This document shows positions 43,690-50,012 of a stretch of DNA of 50,012 nucleotides, piece by piece. This DNA comes from Haplomitrium mnioides. Its lineage: Eukaryota > Marchantiophyta > Haplomitriopsida > Calobryales. Position 1 is the first letter of the stretch. Each line of letters begins with the position of its first letter. The position numbers were made by a program, and so were the translations under genes. The DNA lies in contig JBNGIS010008343.1 of the NCBI GenBank assembly GCA_049999725.1, positions 1 to 50,012 on the forward strand, in the 5' to 3' direction. Under the pieces are notes generated by a model, which saw only the letters and a list, made by a program, of their open reading frames with translations, had not been told where the DNA came from and ran no database searches.

Positions 43690-43975
43690 TGCTTTGTGAG
43701 CTTCAACAACCTACTCGACTAGCCTACCCCCCGCTTTGCAAACTCTTAGAAGCTAATCTTCATTTTTTGCCCTCTACTCTACATTTTCTACCTTGCTTTG
43801 TGTTTTTTCTCTCTGCTTTGCATTTTCTGCCCTGCTTTGTGTTTCTTGCCCTCTACTCTCTGTTATCTGCCCTGCATTTTCTTCTATGATTTCCATGCCC
43901 TGCGTTTTCTTTTACAATTTCTATGCCTTGTGTTTCTTTTGCAATTCCTCTGTTATGTGTTTCTCCTATGAGGTT
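43690..43975. repeat. Pyrimidine-rich degenerate minisatellite
   Basis: Repeated TTTTCTGCCCTGCTTTGTG-like words with variable units of about 20-30 bp. Strand asymmetry is strong (T and C on plus). The open frames here translate to Leu/Phe/Cys-rich repeats and are not credible genes. Confidence 0.75.
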
Positions 43976-45890
43976 CAATTCTAGGGGTTGGCGAGGTTCA
44001 ATTATGGGGTTCTATGAAATTTGATCCTGAGGATCTACGCAATTCGATGTTGGAGGTCCAATTTTTGGGAGACATGGCTGAGCTTTGATTGAATAGCTGA
44101 GCTGCCATGAACAGCAAGCTCTGATCAAGCTTCAGCAGGCTTGAGTAGCAACAAGCTTTGATTGAGCAGTAGCAAGCCTTGCAGCGGCAGGGTCCTATTG
44201 AGCAAGGAGCTTGGATTGAGCAGCGCCTTTCCAGGAGCGGGCTTTGAGGCTCGAGCAACAAGATTAGAGGATTGAGTGGACTATGAGGTTCGAGCAACAA
44301 GATTAAAGGATTGAACAATGGATTTCAAGATGGAACAACAAACTTTCACATGCATTGTAGGTCGTCTCTCAGCAAGGACTACTCGCAAGCTTGGTGTGCT
44401 CAAGATGGTCAGCAAACTGGACATAGCTCCTGGTTGAGACTGTCATAGAGGGTTGTATTACACTATGCTATAAGGATTCTCTAGTAGGAAAGTGAGCACA
44501 CGGTGGTGGGAACCCATTTGAGGGTTAGATCTAGCAGGTATGGATCCAAAGTCAAGACCAATCAGCTTTGATAACAGAACAGACCACCAATCTGTGTTTT
44601 CAGAAGCACCTCGAGCCTATCTAGGTAGAGGGACTCAATCTAATGGCATGAACCATCCACGCACTAAAATGTGAATTAGACAAAACAATACAGACGTCAG
44701 TGGAAAAAGTTAGAAGGACTCAGTGTGAGATGAGGATTGCCCCGATGGATCAAAGATCACCTTCAAAACCTCAAGTAGCTGGTGAGATCTCTAAAGGACC
44801 AACTGATCCACACAAGACTAAGTCTGCCAAAAAATTAGAGAGTCTCGAACGCAAAGTGTTGATGTTCGATGTTAGGTCAGGAGATAGGCGATTGAGGAAG
44901 CTTCTGGAAGAGCTTTGTTGGAGCATAAGCAGTACAATCATCGATGAGCAACAAAGTGATGTCTCTTGGCTATAAGAAAGTGGTGTTTTGTCATTTGTTT
45001 GGAGCATAACATAGAATATCAAAGTAATTGATGACAATGGAGGCTAGTGAATTTGTGTTGTAATTCTGAGAAGCATGCAATATCAAGGATCTAAAGGTAA
45101 TTGCTAGAGTAGATTTTGTTTTCAATTCTTAGGTTGAGTCTGTTGGAGGATCGAGAAGAGCTTGCTAGGGTTGCATAATGGACTGTATGGGAAGATAGGG
45201 TTGATAGGGTTGTGCGTCACCACAATTGGTAAGGAAATTCTAAAAACTTTAGAGGCGCCAGCAGTGCTGAGGATAGTAGAGTTGCTTGTGGGAGACTCCT
45301 TTGTTTTTGTTGCATGTGCTCATTCTCACAAGTTTGGATGTTATATGGGCATGTCACTCTGTTTATGGTTGCAATTTTGTTTCGTGTGCTTTTGGTTTTT
45401 TGTAAGGAATGTCATAGAAAGGAAGGAGCAGCGGTAGACCTGCGTGAGAGCTCTAGAAGAGAAGCCAAGAAAACAATGTCAACTGAGTGGAAATGAGCAA
45501 TTACGGTTCATGATAGACATCTATCATGGTTTACGCATGACCTTCACTGTGATTGAGTGTTACCATTGAAAGTTGCTAGGTAGTGTGAGGTGGAGTGCAA
45601 ATTATTGGGAGTGTTTGTGAAGCGGTAGGTGAATTCGAAAGATGGAGCTGAATAGAAGAAACCAGAAAAAAAAAACTGTGTGGAGCAACAAAGCGAGTGC
45701 GTGATTGTGCATGCTTTGTTGAGGCAAGTTGGGACGTGGGGCCTGCTCATAGTGGCTAGCGAGTTGATTATTGGACTTAGTGGATCTGATATAACTCCCA
45801 TGAGCCTTGGGCTTTCTCACAGTCTATAGAGATACAAGCTGAATTTAGTCCTGATAAGATGGACATAGAGAGATTTACATGATTCAAGCA
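43976..45890. other. No confident gene; short repeats and weak open frames
   Basis: A two-copy 38-bp tandem repeat lies at 44244-44320 (TGAGGCTCGAGCAACAAGAT and its partner), preceded by degenerate GAGCAGyAGCAAGC units from about 44090. A 91-codon plus-strand frame at 44700-44975 is rich in Lys, Arg and Ser (LESLERKVLMFDVRSGDRRL) and resembles nothing I know; it may be a decayed gene fragment. Confidence 0.4.
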
Positions 45891-45900
45891 ACAAGGAGCA

Positions 45901-46062
45901 GAAATTGAGAAACTTTTTCACTGCTTTTTCCCAAAAGGGCATTGAAGGTGATGGGTCTGAGAATTGGCTACACAAGAATTTAAATTGCCTCAAGAGAGAG
46001 TGTGGATCAGTGTCTTTGAGGAAGATGATGAAGCTTATACCATCTGCCGACATGAGATTGGT
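45901..46062 (+). pseudogene. Alanyl-tRNA synthetase fragment (organellar type), decayed
   Basis: After a TGA at 45958-45960 one frame reads ELATQEFKLPQERVWISVFE then EDDEAYTICRHEIG. This matches the class II aminoacylation domain of alanyl-tRNA synthetase just after motif 2, where an ELxTxEF, a VWxSVxEDDDEA and an IW-x-x-E-x-G pattern are typical of bacterial and organellar enzymes. The IW position is IC here. Upstream, in another frame, KLRNFF resembles the EMLGNFSF motif of the same enzyme, implying an indel near 45945. About 50 codons survive. Intact enzymes of this family are about 900 residues and charge tRNA-Ala in mitochondria or chloroplasts. Confidence 0.65.
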
Positions 46063-46880
46063 TGGATACAAGAGTTGTGCCACACCACTCTACTCAAGGT
46101 TGCGCCGACAACAATGTAGGTTATTGACATAGAGTATAGCAAATTGCTTTCGAGGTCAGTTTTCGAATGGTTGTGATGGTTTTGTCTCATGTCCAAAGAT
46201 TTCTCAATGTCTCCTTTTCCCAACCTATTAAGCTTCATGAAAAACACTTTTGATCTCCATTTACTTCTAAAGCAGTTCAGTTGGTAGTTTGAGCACACTT
46301 ATTGACCAAAAACAAATGCACAACTAGATTGTTGACAAAAGCATTGGAACAGAGGATGCGAATAGTTGAATTGAAGAAAAAGGATATGATGGTACTTTTG
46401 TTGATATTGATGTTGGCTTCTTCAAAGATACACCGGTGGCACATCAAATTTTAAGACCCACACAATATAGGCTCGAGGTGTGGGAAAAGCAAAGCATTTG
46501 GCGGACTGTAAACATGTGAGAAGGATAAAAACATGTACATAGAATTGAGTAGTGATGATGTGCTTAGATCTATGCTAGTGATTTGTTTTCAAATATATTG
46601 AGTCCTAAATTTCAGGGAGACTCTAAAATTATATGATGTTGCATTCCCAACAACTATGAGTGCTTTTGTAGAAGAGAAGGAGCACAACAGAGCCTCCGTG
46701 CCAACAAGTTGAAGCACATCAAAGTTTCTAAACATAGGGCTTTCACGCATTCAAATTTTGGACAATGAATCTTCCAAAAACAAAGTTTCGGAAGGAGGAT
46801 TTCAGAAGAAGAATTCTTATGAAAAAAGCCTTCCATTGGTTATAATTTTTGGACAGAGGGCTTTTTGAATAGATTTGTCG
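46063..46880. other. Spacer between the two host-gene fragments
   Basis: No recognisable domain. A plus-strand stretch at about 46400-46490 (DVGFFKDTPVAHQILRPTQY) reads well for about 35 codons and may be another fragment, unidentified. Confidence 0.35.
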
Positions 46881-46889
46881 CATGTTCTT

Positions 46890-47340
46890 TTGATGTCACT
46901 CTGGAGTTTCCCTTTCTCCTTAAGCCTAGCCACTCTGAGGGACATGTGCTCTCAAGTTTATGGTGTTTTATCTACAAAAGAGAATTACGTGTGCATGGTG
47001 AATATTCTGAGCTGAGTTGGTTGACCAGATGAAGTTGAAAAAGTTCTTAGAAGTGAACCTAAGATTGGTGAGGACAACTTTGCATTACGAGCCTTGTTGG
47101 GTGCATGTTGAAATGACAACAACATGGAGATGGGAGAGATTATAGCACACCAAATGTTTGAATTGGATCATTGTAATGCTCATGCCTATGTGCTTCTAGC
47201 AAACATCTTTGGTGCTACTAGCCAAGGGAATAGTTGTGATCTGGCTCATGCTCAAATCAAGGAAATACATGCAAAATTACAAAGATTTTTTCAAGAAATA
47301 TGATCGTGGGGATTGGAGTGAAACTGTTGCAATAAGAGTG
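46890..47340 (+). pseudogene. PPR protein fragment (E domain, start of DYW region), decayed
   Basis: DVTLEFPFLLKPSHSEGH corresponds to a PPR motif of the PDxVTFxSLLxACSHxG type. After a small indel, ENYVCMVNILS, stop (47013), VG, stop (47022), PDEVEKVLRSEPKIGEDN, ALRALLGAC, stop (47109), NDNNMEMG and HAYVLLANIF follow in one frame. This is the classic last PPR motif plus E domain (LLGACR-x-H-x-N-x-E-x-G ... YVLLSNIY). QIKEIHAKLQRF at 47253-47290 resembles the beginning of the E+/DYW region. Intact proteins are organelle RNA editing or processing factors. Only the C-terminal part remains. Confidence 0.75.
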
Positions 47341-48479
47341 AAAATATGCTCTATTCTAAGAAGAAAAACACTTCTTATCTGATAAGAGGTGGCAACAAAT
47401 TTGTTTTGTTATGAGAGGCACCAGGTCTTGTTCTAATATGTTCCATTCTGTTTTGAAGGAAAGTAGACTCTATTTTATTATGACATATATATGGTGGAAG
47501 TAGGCTTTGAGTGGATGGAGGTGGAGATATAGCAAAACCAGTTTTCAGCAATGTGCAAGGATGAGGTAAAGAGTTTGGAAGAGTGATGGCCACAAATATG
47601 TTAAGATTGCAGACATTTTAAGAAGGATGAGTCAGATTATTTGACAAGAAGGCACCTTTTAAAGATTTTGAGGCAAGAGTTGGGATTGATGGTAATGGAT
47701 TGTAGTTGTATGTATACTGTTATAGGTATAGATGTGCTTGTTTGCAGGTCTAGCCCAAAAATTGAGAACAGAAAAGAACTAAAAAGAGAGAGAGAGCAAT
47801 TGGGCCAAAGGTACATATGTGAGAGTTATTTGTAGGCTGCAGGGAGATCAGGGATCCAGAAAGGGTGTCCAGCCCAAGTAAAAAGGTCTGACCTTTCCTT
47901 GCAGATGGTGGTAGAGTATTTGTTTGGTTGAGTTATTTGTTGAGTTGAAGTAGGAGAGGAAGGTTGGGTGAAGTGCAAGACATCATCATTGCTGAGTTTT
48001 CTCATTACGTTTGGAGAGTGGTTGAAACTCAACATGAAGATCGATGATTGAGACCTGCTTTCGGGAGCTCATGACACCAACAAGGAGTTGTGGTGCTTAT
48101 CACTACCATACATGATGACGCTGGAGGGTCTCAAGCTTTTTGTTGACTCCACAAGGTGAAGACCGCACGAAGTGCACCTAGGGAAGATGGATTTTTGGAA
48201 GATATAGAAGTTAGGGAGATACGGAATTAGAAACCTTGACATTGTCTGGGGGAAATATTAGTATTTTGTCATGGATTGTTATTCAAGGAGTGCGACACAA
48301 AATATATAAAGCTAAATATATTTTCCTTCAGTTCTCTATAGTGTATCTTGTTTTCATCACGCCCCTCTCCCTCATGTCTTTCATCTTTCATGTTTTTCAT
48401 ATGTTGTATGCTATGTATGTATATACAGTGCAGAGCAAGGCTCCTCCCTTGTGCTCTATGCTTACTAATAGTTGAACAA
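47341..48479. other. No recognisable feature
   Basis: Short stop-rich frames only. A 64-codon frame at 47641-47835 and the stretch to 48240 resemble nothing I know. It may contain the 5' leader of the LINE that follows. Confidence 0.4.
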
Positions 48480-49175
48480 ATGGCAGAGTCAAACATGGCA
48501 CGCATGAATCAAGAACTGCACAACATCGACATCGACGATCTCAAACAAGACATACATACAATACAAAAACAGAACACTGAATCAAAGGTGCATATACACA
48601 CCTTGGAGCAAATCTGCAAGCTCACTGATGAGACATTTAAAACCCTTGAAGCCTATAACAAGGCATCCTAGGTGGGATTGAAAATAGAACTAAAGCACGA
48701 GCTAAGGCAATCCTATGCAACATGGGGAAACATTGTCAAAGGAACCCCAACAACGTCAAATATGGTTAGAGAAACAGTAAAAGAAATGGTGAAAGAGGAA
48801 TGAGAACAAAAAGATAAAGGTCTAAACCTCATAATCCATTGAATCCTGAAGGCACATCAAGAAGACACCCAACAAATCATCCAGCAACAAATCTTGGAAC
48901 TATGCAAAATGGAGCATCTACAATTGGTATGTAAGAGAATCAAGAGAACCTTGGGTAGAGGTCAACCTATCCTCCTACAATTCTACGACGCTAGTGATAG
49001 AAGGGCTCTCCTAAAATCCAAAAAACCCCTCAAAGGTCAGTTCATCTAGATCTACAAAAACCTCTCCCCAACACAACAAACAGACCTAACGACAGAAATC
49101 CAAAAGATAAAGCAAGCTTGGTCGGAAGGAAAGATTGCTGTAATTTGGGGAGGAAAGATGACCCTTCGTGACTGA
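48480..49175 (+). pseudogene. LINE (L1-like) ORF1 remnant
   Basis: A single frame of about 231 codons runs from ATG 48480 to TGA 49173 with in-frame stops (first at 48669). The N-terminal 65 residues are Gln/Leu-heptad rich (DLKQDIHTIQKQN, HIHTLEQICKL), fitting a coiled coil. The second half has KGLNLIIH, then PILLQFYDASDRRALLKSKK, PLKGQFI, and KNLSPTQQTDL. The ending is GKIAVIWGGKMTLRD. This order (coiled coil, RRM-like domain, R-P-I-x-V-x-F ... K-x-L-K-G ... D-L-T-x-x-Q C-terminal domain) is that of L1-type ORF1 RNA-binding proteins. No ORF2 follows, so endonuclease and reverse transcriptase are deleted. Confidence 0.65.
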
Positions 49176-49445
49176 CACTAAGCTCAACATTTATAGCTAA
49201 TGGATCATGTCCACTTTTTTTGAACACAGACCACACATAGGTAGATGTAGCAGTCTTGTATCTGATTAAATTAGGTTTCCTTATAGACCTCTGGTCTTAT
49301 ACATTTACATATGGTTCTGCTTATAGTTGCATGACTTCCATTTGTATGTTGTCTCTCTTACACACACCCCTAGTGGGCGTATGCACGTTTTAGTCTTTAT
49401 GACGCTAGAGCTGCTATGGGACTTTAAACTAGTTCTATTCTATTC

Positions 49446-49496
<51 letters not shown>
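49176..49496 (+). mobile_element. LINE 3' tail ending in (TTCTA)3(TC)24
   Basis: After ORF1 about 250 bp of non-coding DNA leads to a GTTTTAGTCTTTATGACGCT ... GGGACTTTAA block (49387-49427), then TTCTA repeats and a TC run. A similar block is at 49961-50012. A conserved terminal block followed by a microsatellite is typical of non-LTR retrotransposon 3' ends. Confidence 0.55.
49449..49496 (+). repeat. (TC)24 microsatellite
   Basis: Perfect 48-bp dinucleotide run, directly after three TTCTA pentamers. Confidence 0.98.
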
Positions 49497-49499
<3 letters not shown>

Positions 49500-49849
49500 C
49501 ATATGTCAAGACTAGCCGAAAGGTGCTTACGGGTAGGCTTGAAAATACCTCAAGATTGGAACAAAATTCAGAACTGGAATATAATCCGAGACTAGCCTGT
49601 GCGTCCTCATAAAGAACACTAGATTCATAGGAAAGTATTCCAGGGCAGGAACAAGCGTTTGAGATGACACACACACCATCTTAAAGCTAAACACGCTACA
49701 CATGAACTTGAACATACTACCTCGAGTGGCGCCATTGCAGATTTAGGTTTAGTTTTAATTTCAAACTTTGACTTTGAGGCAAATGGAGGGATGATCTCCT
49801 CCCCTTGCCCCATTTACCTTTAGTGACATAGAGTACAAGGAGATATTAG
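49497..49849. other. Spacer, nothing recognised
   Basis: No long frame with family resemblance. Overlapping minus-strand frames at 49527-49813 are stop-limited and unconvincing. Confidence 0.4.
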
Positions 49850-50012
49850 AGTGAGCAAACTATTTTCTATGCATGAGCTTCTGCTCGCCATTTAGATTCG
49901 TCTTGTTATTAGTCATTTTATTTTTGTTACTCGCTTCTTCTTGCACCTCTTATTTAGGTGCTTGTGTACCTTTCAGTCCCTATGGCTTGAAGGCTGACCT
50001 GGGACTTTAATC
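49850..50012 (+). mobile_element. Second LINE 3' tail, cut by the window end
   Basis: GTGTACCTTTCAGTCCCTAT then GGCTTGAAGGCTGACCTGGG and ACTTTAATC resemble 49387-49427 of the first tail in order and spacing. The tail microsatellite would begin just beyond the window. Confidence 0.5.

Noticed and set aside
47641-48240. Continuation of the PPR/DYW gene or start of the LINE
   Set aside because: No HxE, CxxCH or DYW motif and no LINE-like motif is visible in any frame.
1-50012. tRNA or rRNA genes
   Set aside because: I saw no cloverleaf with A and B boxes and no conserved rRNA core sequence on either strand; a covariance-model scan would be decisive.

Overview
The window looks like transposon-dense, gene-poor nuclear DNA of a land plant. 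Evidence is plant-type Ty3/gypsy and Ty1/copia polyproteins, a pentatricopeptide-repeat (PPR, DYW-type) fragment, an organellar-type alanyl-tRNA synthetase fragment, GT-AG introns and AT-rich spacers. A large-genome non-seed plant (fern, lycophyte or moss) would fit, but this is a guess. I see no intact host gene, rRNA, tRNA or CRISPR. Nearly everything is a mobile element or its wreckage. Assembly gaps lie at 5177-5276, 20586-20985 and 42186-42285.

Layout. 1-4100 (minus) is the 5' part of a Ty3/gypsy element: LTR inner edge, candidate primer-binding site, gag with zinc knuckles, protease and the start of reverse transcriptase, broken by one frameshift and five stops. 4100-6600 is a GC-rich tract, possibly outer LTR. 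8850-11515 (plus) is a much older Ty3/gypsy copy. 12196-15944 is a structurally complete, protein-less LTR element with 198-bp LTRs, matching termini and a 5-bp target duplication.

17921-42185 is the most interesting part. It holds two inverted copies of one large intron-containing element. Copy 2 (31279 to the gap at 42186) has two divergently transcribed decayed genes around a 459-bp shared promoter region. Gene B (plus) encodes a DDE/RNase H-like protein that I recall as the uncharacterised DUF7869 family. Gene A (minus) carries a ParB/sulfiredoxin-like GNHS box. Introns and ends contain minisatellites of 24, 25, 30 and 37 bp that all share a TATGCGCGCATAG-like core. Copy 1 (minus, 17921-27955) retains the B gene and the 3' end, and is split by a 5.4-kb non-coding insertion. 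The low-coordinate ends of both copies carry the same roughly 33-bp sequence, as expected for terminal inverted repeats. A Ty1/copia element (27956-31278) lies between the copies and stops in mid-reverse transcriptase exactly where copy 2 begins.

42286-50012 holds microsatellites, pyrimidine-rich minisatellites, adjacent decayed fragments of alanyl-tRNA synthetase and a PPR protein, and a LINE ORF1 remnant joined to a 3' tail ending in (TC)24. A second similar tail runs off the window end.
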